64,000 nt of DNA from Streptomyces decoyicus (GTDB taxonomy: Bacteria > Actinomycetota > Actinomycetes > Streptomycetales > Streptomycetaceae), in assembly GCF_019880305.1 (NCBI RefSeq), contig NZ_CP082301.1, positions 6,138,001 to 6,202,000 on the forward strand, read 5' to 3'. Both the position numbers and the translations under genes were made by a program. Each line of letters opens with the position of its first letter. Within the stretch, counting starts at the first letter, position 1. Below the pieces are notes generated by a model that saw nothing but the letters and a program-made list of their open reading frames with translations, was not told where the DNA came from and did not search any database. Positions 45,298 to 53,209 of this stretch are shown here, piece after piece.

Positions 45298-46293
45298 TCA
45301 GGGCTTCTGGGACACGTAATAGCGCCGGGCGCCCTCATGCAGCTCCAGCGGATCGGTGAACACCGCCGTCCGCAGATCCACCTTCTGCGCGGCATGCACC
45401 TGGCGCCCGATCGAGTCCCGGCTGTCGATGACCGTACGGGTGATGCCCTGGGTCATCGCCGCGTCCTCGCGGTCGGTCGTCACCAGTAGGTTCGCGACGG
45501 CGATCGTCTTCACTCCCTGCCCGTCCTGGGCCAGGGGGTAGGCGTCGGCCGGCATCACCGCCGCGCGGTAGTAGCGCGTGCGCTCGCCCTGCCGGTGCAG
45601 CGCCGGCCCCAGGTCCCCGAGCTGGACCAGCCGCACCGGGAACCGCCGGACCAGCCGCTGCACCGCCGTCGTCGGCAGCCCGCCGGACCAGAAGAAGGCG
45701 TCCAGCTTGTGCTGCTCCAGCAGTTTCGGCATCTCGTCGATGCCGACCCGTACCGGCTCGATGTCCTTGTTGAAGTCCAGCCCGGCGGCCTCCAGCAACC
45801 GCCGGGTGATCAGCTGTACGCCGGAGCCGTCGGCCCCGACGCCCACCCGCAGCCGCCGCAGATCCTTCGTCGAGCGCACCGCGGACTTCTTCGGCACCAC
45901 CAGCTGCATGTAGTCGTCGTACAGCCGCGCACAGGCCCGCAGCCGGTCCGCGCCCGATTCGCCCCTGACCTGGTACTCGGCGACCGCGTCCGCCGTCGCG
46001 ATGGTGAACTCCGCGCGGCCGGCGACCAGTTGCCGCAGATTGTCGATGGAGCCCTCGCTGCGGGCCAGCCGCAGATCCACGTCCGGCAGGTCGTGGGCCA
46101 GGTCCTGCTTCAGCAGCTCCCCGTAGCGCGCGTACACCCCGGTCGGCACGCCCGTCGCCAGCGTCACCTGCCCGCGGGGCGAGGGCTCACCGCCCATCGC
46201 CAACAGCCACCACAGCCCCAGCCCGAGGGCGACCAGTGCGGCGACCGTCGCCTGGAAGGCCCGGCGGCCGGTGCGGGAGAGTGCTGTGACCAT
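45298..46293 (-). CDS. TAXI family (TRAP-associated) solute-binding protein
   Basis: 331 residues. One N-terminal hydrophobic helix (FQATVAALVALGLGLWWLLAM) acts as signal or anchor, followed by a TAXI-type periplasmic-binding domain: VTLATGVPTGVYARYGELL, RSEGSIDNLRQLVAGRAEFTIATADA, RLRVGVGADGSGVQLITRRLLEAAGL, and FFWSGGLPTTAVQRL. TAXI proteins normally feed TRAP transporters with glutamate-like or dicarboxylate substrates, but no TRAP membrane gene is near. Its proximity to gluR-gluK suggests a sensing or glutamate-related role (inference). The ATG at 46293 has CAGGAT seven bases upstream (leaderless pattern). Confidence 0.85.
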   Translation of the reverse strand: MVTALSRTGRRAFQATVAALVALGLGLWWLLAMGGEPSPRGQVTLATGVPTGVYARYGELLKQDLAHDLPDVDLRLARSEGSIDNLRQLVAGRAEFTIATADAVAEYQVRGESGADRLRACARLYDDYMQLVVPKKSAVRSTKDLRRLRVGVGADGSGVQLITRRLLEAAGLDFNKDIEPVRVGIDEMPKLLEQHKLDAFFWSGGLPTTAVQRLVRRFPVRLVQLGDLGPALHRQGERTRYYRAAVMPADAYPLAQDGQGVKTIAVANLLVTTDREDAAMTQGITRTVIDSRDSIGRQVHAAQKVDLRTAVFTDPLELHEGARRYYVSQKP

Positions 46294-46669
46294 GGGCGGG
46301 ATCCTGCCAGCACATCGGCCGGAAAGGGAGGGGCGGGGGTGGGCCGGGGCCGCGGGACCACCGCTCGCCGGTGCGGCGGCCGGCATCCCGGCAGCCCGTC
46401 CGCCGGGCCACCGGCCGGAACTCCTACGGGACGTGCAGGACCCGGCCGGGCCTCCCCGCAGGCCCGACCGCCCTATGCATATGGCGCTTCGCGTAGCACG
46501 ATCGAACATAGAGGGTCGCTCCTCACGACATGAGACGCAGCGGGGACCTGGCACGTCCCCCACCGCGTGCCGCCCGGCGCGCATCCCAGTGATCCCTCCA
46601 CCCGAGCGCACCGGCGCCGGTGCTCGACACCGCGGCCCCCTGACGCGCCGGTGCGGGAAACGACACCTC
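46294..46669. other. Intergenic region between TAXI and DoxX genes
   Basis: 376 bp between two divergent genes. CGAACAT at 46502-46508 resembles half of an SOS box but has no right half. Short open frames on both strands lack ribosome sites or family resemblance. Otherwise nothing recognised. Confidence 0.5.
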
Positions 46670-47212
46670 ATGAAACCGCTCGCCGAACTGCGTCCTGACC
46701 TCCATGCCCGGCCCGACGCACTCCGCTCACCCCCGCTCGCCGCCGACCTCGGCCTGCTCCTCCTGCGCCTGACCGTGGGACTGATCCTGGCAGGACACGG
46801 CGCCCAGAAGCTCTTTGGTTTCTTCGGCGGCCACGGGCTCACCGCCACCGGCAAGGGCTTCGAGGCCCTCGGCTACCGCCCCGGTGGGTTCTACGCCGGT
46901 CTCGCCGGGGCCTCGGAGGTCCTCGGCGGCCTCGGCCTCGCGGCCGGGCTGTTCACGCCCCTGGCGGCGGCCGCACTCATCGGCGTAATGATCAACGCCA
47001 TGGCCCTCTCCGCGTCCCAGGGACTCTGGGCGGCGACCGGCGGCATCGAATACCCCCTGACCATCGCCGTCGTCGCACTGACCGTCGCGGCCACCGGCCC
47101 CGGCCGCTTCGCCCTCGACCGCCCCTTCCGCTGGGGGGACGGCGGCCTGCGCAGCGCGGCCTTCGCGCTGGTGGCGGGCGGTGCCGGCGCCGCGATCGTG
47201 CTGGCCCTGTGA
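46670..47212 (+). CDS. DoxX family membrane protein
   Basis: 180 residues with four membrane segments in the DoxX pattern: LGLLLLRLTVGLILAGHGAQKLFGFFGGHGL, FYAGLAGASEVLGGLGLAAGLFTPLAAAALIGVMINAM, EYPLTIAVVALTVAA, and a C-terminal helix. GHGAQKLFGFFGG is the family signature. DoxX proteins take part in redox or membrane stress defence in mycobacteria (MRC complex); the role here is not known. The ATG at 46670 lacks a strong ribosome site. Confidence 0.88.
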   Translation: MKPLAELRPDLHARPDALRSPPLAADLGLLLLRLTVGLILAGHGAQKLFGFFGGHGLTATGKGFEALGYRPGGFYAGLAGASEVLGGLGLAAGLFTPLAAAALIGVMINAMALSASQGLWAATGGIEYPLTIAVVALTVAATGPGRFALDRPFRWGDGGLRSAAFALVAGGAGAAIVLAL

Positions 47213-47306
47213 GACAGGCCGCCCGCGCCGCCGCCCGCCCGGGGCCGGATCCCGCCCGAAGACTCCGGGGTCGGGAGGTACTTCCGGTACCGCCTACCCT
47301 TGTTGC

Positions 47307-48821
47307 ATGACCAGCAGCGACCGGAGCCAGGCAGTGGGCGTGAACAAGAGTTACGAGATCCGCACCTACGGGTGCCAGATGAACGTCCACGACTCCGAGC
47401 GGCTGTCCGGCCTGCTGGAAGACGCCGGATACGTCCCCGCGCCCAAGGACGGCGAGGGCGCCGATGTAGTGGTCTTCAATACCTGCGCGGTGCGGGAGAA
47501 CGCCGACAACCGGCTCTACGGCAACCTCGGTCAGCTCGCCCCGAAGAAGGCCGCGCGGCCCGGTATGCAGATCGCCGTGGGCGGCTGCCTCGCCCAGAAG
47601 GACCGCGACACCATCGTCAAGAAGGCCCCCTGGGTCGACGTGGTCTTCGGGACGCACAACATCGGCAAGCTGCCGGTGCTGCTGGAGCGCGCCCGCGTCC
47701 AGGAAGAGGCGCAGGTCGAGATCGCCGAGTCCCTGGAGGCGTTCCCCTCGACCCTGCCCACCCGCCGCGAGAGCGCGTATGCGGCCTGGGTGTCCATCTC
47801 GGTGGGCTGCAACAACACCTGCACGTTCTGTATCGTCCCGGCGCTGCGCGGCAAGGAGAAGGACCGCCGGCCCGGCGACATCCTCGCCGAGATCGAGGCG
47901 CTGGTCGCCGAGGGCGTCAGCGAGATCACCCTGCTCGGGCAGAACGTCAACGCGTACGGCTCCGACATCGGCGACCGCGAGGCCTTCAGCAAGCTGCTGC
48001 GCGCCTGCGGGAAGATCGACGGCCTGGAGCGGGTCCGCTTCACCTCCCCGCACCCCCGCGACTTCACCGACGACGTCATCGCCGCCATGGCCGAGACGCC
48101 CAACGTGATGCCGCAGCTCCACATGCCGCTCCAGTCCGGCTCGGACACCGTCCTCAAGGCGATGCGCCGCTCGTACCGCCAGGAGCGCTTCCTCGGCATC
48201 ATCGAGAAGGTGCGCGCCGCGATGCCGGACGCCGCCATCTCCACGGACATCATCGTCGGCTTCCCGGGCGAGACCGAGGAGGACTTCGAGCAGACACTGC
48301 ACACGGTCCGCGAGTCCCGCTTCGCCCAGGCCTTCACCTTCCAGTACTCCAAGCGCCCCGGTACCCCGGCGGCCGACATGGAGGGCCAGATCCCCAAGGC
48401 CGTGGTCCAGGAGCGCTATGCGCGCCTGGTCGCCCTCCAGGAGGAGATCTCCTGGGAGGAGAACAAGAAGCAGGTCGGCCGCACCCTCGAGGTTCTGGTC
48501 GCCGAGGGCGAGGGCCGCAAGGACGAGGCGACCCACCGCCTGTCCGGCCGGGCCCCCGACAACCGCCTGGTGCACTTCACCCGCCCCGACGAGCCGGTCC
48601 GCCCAGGCGACACGGTGACCGTCGAGGTCACCTACGCCGCTCCGCACCACCTCCTGGCGGAGGGCCCGGCCAAGGCGGTCCGCCGTACCCGGGCCGGTGA
48701 CGCCTGGGAGAAGCGCAACGCCGCCCCGGCCGAGAAGCCCCAGGGCGTGCTGCTGGGCCTGCCCACCATCGGCGCCCCGGCACCGAGCCCGGCGCCCGCC
48801 GCCGGCTGCGGCTGCGACTGA
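47307..48821 (+). CDS. miaB: tRNA-2-methylthio-N6-dimethylallyladenosine synthase MiaB
   Basis: 504 residues. This radical-SAM methylthiotransferase modifies i6A37 of tRNAs made by MiaA, which is encoded 1.5 kb downstream. The MTTase domain is seen in EIRTYGCQMNVHDSERL, FNTCAVRENADNRLYG and VGGCLAQKD (three cluster Cys); radical-SAM CNNTCTFC (about residues 168-175); and a C-terminal TRAM domain. The unusual Cys-rich end GCGCD is common in Streptomyces MiaB. The ATG at 47307 lies six bases after TACCCT (47295-47300), so it is probably leaderless. Confidence 0.96.
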   Translation: MTSSDRSQAVGVNKSYEIRTYGCQMNVHDSERLSGLLEDAGYVPAPKDGEGADVVVFNTCAVRENADNRLYGNLGQLAPKKAARPGMQIAVGGCLAQKDRDTIVKKAPWVDVVFGTHNIGKLPVLLERARVQEEAQVEIAESLEAFPSTLPTRRESAYAAWVSISVGCNNTCTFCIVPALRGKEKDRRPGDILAEIEALVAEGVSEITLLGQNVNAYGSDIGDREAFSKLLRACGKIDGLERVRFTSPHPRDFTDDVIAAMAETPNVMPQLHMPLQSGSDTVLKAMRRSYRQERFLGIIEKVRAAMPDAAISTDIIVGFPGETEEDFEQTLHTVRESRFAQAFTFQYSKRPGTPAADMEGQIPKAVVQERYARLVALQEEISWEENKKQVGRTLEVLVAEGEGRKDEATHRLSGRAPDNRLVHFTRPDEPVRPGDTVTVEVTYAAPHHLLAEGPAKAVRRTRAGDAWEKRNAAPAEKPQGVLLGLPTIGAPAPSPAPAAGCGCD

Positions 48822-48891
48822 CCGGCCGCGTGCCGGGTGCCCCGCAGGGCACCACGACCGCCCTCGCACCAGGGGCGTTACGCTGCGTGGC

Positions 48892-49602
48892 ATGCTCGTA
48901 GCCGCCGCTCTCTGTCCCTGCCCGCCGCTTCTCGTCCCGGCGGTGGCCGCCGGGGCGGCGCCCGAACTGGCGGCGCTGCGTGCCGCCTGCCTGGACGTGA
49001 CCGGCGTGCTCGCCGCGGCCCGCCCCGACCGGCTGGTCGTGCTGGGCCCCGCCGACGAGGCCGGCCGGGGCCCGCACCCGCAGGGCGCCCTCGGCTCGTT
49101 CCGCGGTTTCGGGGTGGACCTCGAGGTGCGGCTGGGCGCCGCCGGGACCACGCCGGAGCGGGAACTCCCGCCGTCGCTGTCGGTCGGCGCCTGGCTGCTG
49201 TCCCGTACGGACTGGGCCGACGCCCCCGTGGACGCGCTGGGCGTGGCGGAGTCGCTGCCCCGAGACCAGGCCCTGTCGGCGGGCCGGGAGATCGCGGCGT
49301 CCGCGCCCCGGGTGGCGCTGCTGGTGATGGGCGACGGCAGCGCCTGCCGGACGGTGAAGGCGCCCGGCTACTTCGACGAGCGGGCCGAGGCCTTCGACGC
49401 CGCGACGGCCCGCGCCCTGGGCACCGCCGACCTCGATGCGCTCACCGCGCTGGACGAGGAGCGTGCCGCCGCCCTCCAGGTATCCGGACGGGCCGGCTGG
49501 CAGGTCCTGGCGGGCGCGGCCGAGGGCGCGGACCTGCGCGGACGGCTGCTCCGCGACGACGCCCCGTACGGCGTGGGCTACTTCGTGGCCGCCTGGTCGT
49601 AG
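48892..49602 (+). CDS. Class III extradiol dioxygenase subunit B-like protein
   Basis: 236 residues. MLVAAALCPCPPLLVPAVAAG and LVVLGPADEAGRGPHPQG resemble the LigB-type fold, with LLVMGDGSACRTVKAPGYFDERA near the C terminus. The canonical His ligands of LigB are not all apparent, so enzymatic activity is uncertain. Conserved between miaB and miaA in streptomycetes, which hints at a housekeeping or tRNA-related role (inference). The ATG at 48892 follows TTACGCTGCGTGGC, another start without a ribosome site. A bidirectional hairpin follows. Confidence 0.8.
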   Translation: MLVAAALCPCPPLLVPAVAAGAAPELAALRAACLDVTGVLAAARPDRLVVLGPADEAGRGPHPQGALGSFRGFGVDLEVRLGAAGTTPERELPPSLSVGAWLLSRTDWADAPVDALGVAESLPRDQALSAGREIAASAPRVALLVMGDGSACRTVKAPGYFDERAEAFDAATARALGTADLDALTALDEERAAALQVSGRAGWQVLAGAAEGADLRGRLLRDDAPYGVGYFVAAWS

Positions 49603-49625
49603 CGCGGCCCCGAGGACGGATACGC

Positions 49626-49660
49626 CGACGGCCGCGAGGCGCTCCACCTCGCGGCCGTCG
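49626..49660. terminator. Bidirectional terminator between convergent genes
   Basis: A perfect 14-bp stem (49626-49639 with 49647-49660), seven-base loop, between the stops at 49602 and 49683. Confidence 0.8.
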
Positions 49661-49682
49661 AGCCGAGTACGGCAGGCACCCC

Positions 49683-50084
49683 CTAGTGCCGTGCGCTCTC
49701 GCTGTCCGCGGCGGCCTCCGCCGACTGCTGGCGGGGGATCCCGGCGCTCTCGCCGGCCTTCTCCGCCGACGGCTCATCGGCGCCGGCCTTCTCCGCCGAC
49801 GGCTCATCGGCGCCCGCCGTCGCGGCCGTCGCCTCACCGGGCGCCTCCGGAGCCGCCGCCTCCGCCGCGGATGCCGTCTCCGCCGGGGTTCCGGGGCCGT
49901 CCGCGGCCTGCTCGGTGCCGCCGGCGTCCTCGGCCCCGGCGCCCTCGGTGGCCGCCGAAACGGCCGCTTCCGCCGGCTCCGTCGGCTCCGCCGGTTCCTC
50001 CGCCTCGGCCGTCACCGCCGCAGCGGCACTCTCCTCCGCCGACGCTTCGGACTTACGGCGGCGAAACCGCGAAAACACGCCCAT
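49683..50084 (-). CDS. Ala/Glu-rich low-complexity protein of unknown function
   Basis: 133 residues. A basic N terminus MGVFSRFRRRKSEASAEES is followed by a long Ala/Glu/Pro/Thr-rich tail, including a perfect tandem repeat of GADEPSAEKA and EPAEPTEPAE-type repeats. It is likely intrinsically disordered; the basic head could bind membrane or nucleic acid. The ATG at 50084 has GGAG five bases upstream; the longer frame to 50207 runs into the miaA promoter region. It lies divergent from miaA. No homologue function recognised. Confidence 0.6.
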   Translation of the reverse strand: MGVFSRFRRRKSEASAEESAAAAVTAEAEEPAEPTEPAEAAVSAATEGAGAEDAGGTEQAADGPGTPAETASAAEAAAPEAPGEATAATAGADEPSAEKAGADEPSAEKAGESAGIPRQQSAEAAADSESARH

Positions 50085-50266
50085 AACTGCTCCTACGCTC
50101 TTCATGTGGCGAAATCCCATGCCGCCGGGGAACGGCCCATTGCGCCGCCCGCGGGCGCCGGTGGGACGCACCGGCTCCTGGGACCTCGCAACAGGCAACG
50201 AACCCATCGGTGGCCCGTCACGTCGCTCGTTCGAGATGGGGGCGTGATGTTTGCGAGACTGACGGG

Positions 50267-51205
50267 GTGAACACCGCCGTTCCCGCTCCGCGGGTCATCG
50301 CCGTCGTCGGTCCCACTGCGGCCGGAAAGTCCGATCTGGGCGTCGCACTCGCACAGCATGTGGGGGGCGAGGTCATCAATGCCGACTCCATGCAGCTCTA
50401 CCGCGGCATGGACATCGGCACCGCCAAGCTCACGCCCGAGGAGCAGCAGGGCGTCCCGCACCGCCTCCTGGACATCTGGGACGTGACCCGCGCCGCCAGC
50501 GTCGCCGAGTACCAGCGGCTGGCCCGTGCCGAGATCGACCGGCTGCTCGCCGAGGGCCGCACCCCGGTCCTCGTCGGCGGCTCCGGCCTGTACGTCCGCG
50601 GCGCCATCGACGCCCTCGACTTCCCCGGCACCGACCCGGAGGTGCGCGCCCGCCTGGAGGCCGAACTGGCCGAACTGGGCAGCGGCGCCCTGCACGCCCG
50701 GCTGGCCGTCGCCGACCCCGAGGCGGCCCGCGCGATCCTGGCGGGCAACGGCCGCCGCATCGTGCGCGCCCTGGAGGTCATCGAGATCACCGGCCGCCCC
50801 TTCACCGCCAACCTCCCCGGCCACGAAGCGGTTTACGACACCCTTCAGATCGGCGTCGACGTCGAGCGCCCCGAACTCGACGAGCGGATCGCCCGGCGGG
50901 TCGACCGTATGTGGGAGGCGGGCCTGGTCGACGAGGTGCGCCGGCTGGAGGGCGAGGGGCTGCGCGAGGGCCGTACGGCCTCCCGGGCGCTCGGCTACCA
51001 GCAGGTGCTCGCCCAGCTGGCGGGGGAGTGCACCGAGCAGGAAGCGCGCGACGAGACGGTGCGCGCCACCAAGCGCTTTGCGCGCCGTCAGGACTCGTGG
51101 TTCCGCCGGGACCCGCGGGTCCACTGGCTCAGCGGCGCCGCCGAGCACCGGGCGGAACTTCCCGGCCAGGCGCTGGCGTTGCTCGAACGACCGGTCACAG
51201 CCTGA
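50267..51205 (+). CDS. miaA: tRNA dimethylallyltransferase MiaA
   Basis: 312 residues. It transfers dimethylallyl to A37 of tRNAs reading UNN codons; MiaB acts next. P-loop AVVGPTAAGKSDLGVALA (about residues 10-27), INADSMQLYRGMDIGTAK with the catalytic Asp/Thr region, GGSGLYVRG, and GYQQVLAQLAGE are all diagnostic. The GTG at 50267 (VNTAVPAPRVIAVVG) follows GAGACT, the leaderless pattern; a start at 50210 is unlikely. Downstream genes run in the same direction. Confidence 0.95.
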   Translation: MNTAVPAPRVIAVVGPTAAGKSDLGVALAQHVGGEVINADSMQLYRGMDIGTAKLTPEEQQGVPHRLLDIWDVTRAASVAEYQRLARAEIDRLLAEGRTPVLVGGSGLYVRGAIDALDFPGTDPEVRARLEAELAELGSGALHARLAVADPEAARAILAGNGRRIVRALEVIEITGRPFTANLPGHEAVYDTLQIGVDVERPELDERIARRVDRMWEAGLVDEVRRLEGEGLREGRTASRALGYQQVLAQLAGECTEQEARDETVRATKRFARRQDSWFRRDPRVHWLSGAAEHRAELPGQALALLERPVTA

Positions 51206-51313
51206 TCACGTCATGGCATCGGGACGCTCCGGCCGTCATCCGGGCCCCTGAGGGCGTGTCATCATCGACCTTCGATCGAGGCGTGCAGTCTGGAGTGGGG
51301 AGGGCGCGTGGCA

Positions 51314-51850
51314 ATGGAGGCCGGCCCTCGCAACGGAGCGCAGCGTCCGGACAACGGCGTTGATGCGGCACCCCTGACCGACGACGGTCCGGACGCCGAC
51401 GACGGCCTGCCCGGCGCCGACGGTGTCGGTAGCGGACCGCTCACCGACCCGGACACCCTGGACGACTCCGACGCCCCGGACTCCGGCGCCGACGGCCCCG
51501 GCGAGGGCGGCGAGTCCTTCCGGGAGCTGCGCCCGCCCCGGCGGCTGCGGCTGTGGCAGCTGGCGCCGATCGTGGCGCTCGCCGCCCTCGGCTCGCTGAT
51601 GTTCGCCTTCCCCCTCGCCTTCGAGCTGGGCGGCGACGGCGGCGCGATGATCGCGATGCTCGGCCTGCTGCTGTGCTGCTGCGCCGCGGGCTGGGGCATG
51701 ATGGCCGCCCGCCGCGTCGGCCACACCTGGCCCGGCCTCCCGGCACGCGGCTCCGGCCGCCGGGCCGGCTGGCGCGTGGTGCTGCTCTACGCCGTCGTGG
51801 TGGCCATCCCGGCGTCACTGGCCATCTGGCGCGTGGCCCGGCTGCGCTGA
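51314..51850 (+). CDS. Integral membrane protein of unknown function
   Basis: 178 residues. The first ~75 are acidic and disordered (Asp/Gly/Pro-rich: DDGPDADDGLPGADG). Three membrane segments follow: LWQLAPIVALAALGSLMFAF, AMIAMLGLLLCCCAAGWGMM with three consecutive Cys, and VVLLYAVVVAIPASLAIW. The ATG at 51314 has GGAGGG nine bases upstream; GTG 51308 is too close to it. It lies between miaA and dapF. No family function known. Confidence 0.65.
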   Translation: MEAGPRNGAQRPDNGVDAAPLTDDGPDADDGLPGADGVGSGPLTDPDTLDDSDAPDSGADGPGEGGESFRELRPPRRLRLWQLAPIVALAALGSLMFAFPLAFELGGDGGAMIAMLGLLLCCCAAGWGMMAARRVGHTWPGLPARGSGRRAGWRVVLLYAVVVAIPASLAIWRVARLR

Positions 51851-51995
51851 GCGGGCGGGGCCTCCCCGGGTCTGTCTATGGGGTGGCTGTGGCCTATGGG
51901 GCTGCTGTTCCCGAGGTCCCGTTTCCCGGTGCTTGCTTCCGCGGCTCCTGGGTGTCCTCCGGGCTTGCTTTGCCGTGGGCCTGGAGTTTTCCCCT

Positions 51996-52024
51996 CCGCC
52001 CACCCCCCTTCGGGGGGTGGGCGG
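51996..52024 (+). terminator. Strong hairpin before dapF
   Basis: A perfect 13-bp stem (51996-52008 with 52012-52024) around TTC, preceded by TTTT. It ends the membrane-protein transcript. Confidence 0.8.
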
Positions 52025-52040
52025 GTGTAGGCGAGCGCAG

Positions 52041-52100
52041 CCCCCGCTCCCACCCCCGCCCCTGCCCCGCTCCCACCCCTCTCCCCGCCCCCGCCCCCGT
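52041..52100. other. C-rich tract upstream of dapF
   Basis: About 60 bases with ten or more runs of three to five C, almost no G runs, so the minus strand has consecutive G runs able to form G-quadruplexes and the plus strand an i-motif. It ends 25 bp before the dapF -10 box. Confidence 0.6.
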
Positions 52101-52125
52101 AAGGCCGATCCCGCCGCCGTCCCCG

Positions 52126-52131
52126 TACGAT
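52126..52131 (+). promoter_or_regulatory. dapF -10 box, leaderless start
   Basis: TACGAT ends six bases before the dapF GTG, placing the likely transcription start at the start codon itself. There is no ribosome binding site. Confidence 0.6.
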
Positions 52132-52137
52132 GCAAGG

Positions 52138-53013
52138 GTGACCAGCACGCAGCGCCTCCCCTTCCTCAAGGGCCACGGCACCGAGAACGACTTTGTGATC
52201 GTCCCCGACCCGGACGGCCGCCTCGACCTGCCCGCGACCGCCGTCGCCAGGATCTGCGACCGGCGGGCCGGACTCGGCGGCGACGGTCTGCTGCGTGTCG
52301 TACGGTCCGCCGTGCACCCGGAGGCGCGTGCCCAGGCCGACGAGGCCGAGTGGTTCATGGACTACCGCAACGGCGACGGCTCGATCGCCGAGATGTGCGG
52401 CAACGGCGTCCGCGTCTTCGCGCGCTATCTGCTGCACGCCGGCCTGGTCGAGGCCGGTGACCTCGCCATCGCCACCCGTGCCGGCGTACGCCGCGTCCAC
52501 GTCGCCAAGACCGGCGATGTCACGGTCTCGATGGGCCGCGCCGAGCTCCGTGAGGAGAGCGTCGTCGTCTCGGTCGACGGCCGCAGCTGGCCGGCCCGGA
52601 ACGTGAACATGGGCAATCCGCACGCCGTCGCCTTCGTCGACGATCTGGCCCACGCCGGCGACCTGCTGGCCGTACCGCCGTTCAGCCCAGCGTCGGTTTA
52701 TCCCGACGGCGTGAACATCGAGTTCGTCGTCGACCGTGGTCCGGGCCGGGTCGCGATGCGGGTCCACGAGCGCGGCTCGGGCGAGACCCGCTCCTGCGGC
52801 ACCGGCGCCTGCGCGGTCGCCGTCGCCGCGGCCCGCAGGGACGGCGTGGACCCCACGGAGACCGGTACGCCCGTCACGTACACGGTCGATGTGCTCGGCG
52901 GCAGCCTCTCGATCACCGAGCTGCCCGACGGCACGGTCGAGATGACCGGCCCGGCCGAGATCGTCGCCGAGGGCACCTTCACCCCCGCCTGGATGGGTGC
53001 CGCCCTCGCCTGA
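52138..53013 (+). CDS. dapF: Diaminopimelate epimerase
   Basis: 291 residues. It converts LL- to meso-diaminopimelate; streptomycetes use LL-DAP in peptidoglycan and meso-DAP for lysine synthesis. FLKGHGTENDFVIV opens the first half; the two catalytic Cys are Cys87 in EMCGNGVR and Cys220 in SCGTGACAVAVAA; GNPHAVAFVDDL and GVNIEFV are also family motifs. The GTG at 52138 is set by the -10 box six bases upstream. rshA follows after 196 bp. Confidence 0.95.
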   Translation: MTSTQRLPFLKGHGTENDFVIVPDPDGRLDLPATAVARICDRRAGLGGDGLLRVVRSAVHPEARAQADEAEWFMDYRNGDGSIAEMCGNGVRVFARYLLHAGLVEAGDLAIATRAGVRRVHVAKTGDVTVSMGRAELREESVVVSVDGRSWPARNVNMGNPHAVAFVDDLAHAGDLLAVPPFSPASVYPDGVNIEFVVDRGPGRVAMRVHERGSGETRSCGTGACAVAVAAARRDGVDPTETGTPVTYTVDVLGGSLSITELPDGTVEMTGPAEIVAEGTFTPAWMGAALA

Positions 53014-53209
53014 CGGGAGCTGCGGTGATCCCGGGGCCCGGTCTCCCGCGAGAAACGGTTCCGGCCAAAACATTCGCTCGAACGGGTGATCCGTATCACT
53101 CTGAGCGAGAGGCGGACAGCGCTGCGTGATGGGCTCGGTAGCATCAAGCACCGGCCCGGACGTCCGAACTGACACGTCCCACCGCCGGTCGACGCTGCCG
53201 GAGGTGCCC

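Noticed and set aside
46502..46516. Second SOS box before the DoxX gene
   Set aside because: Only the CGAAC half is present; the right half reads AGGGT and the site is far from any start.
46523..46705. 60-codon minus-strand frame across the DoxX start
   Set aside because: No ribosome site, Arg/Gly-rich, and overlaps the conserved DoxX N terminus.
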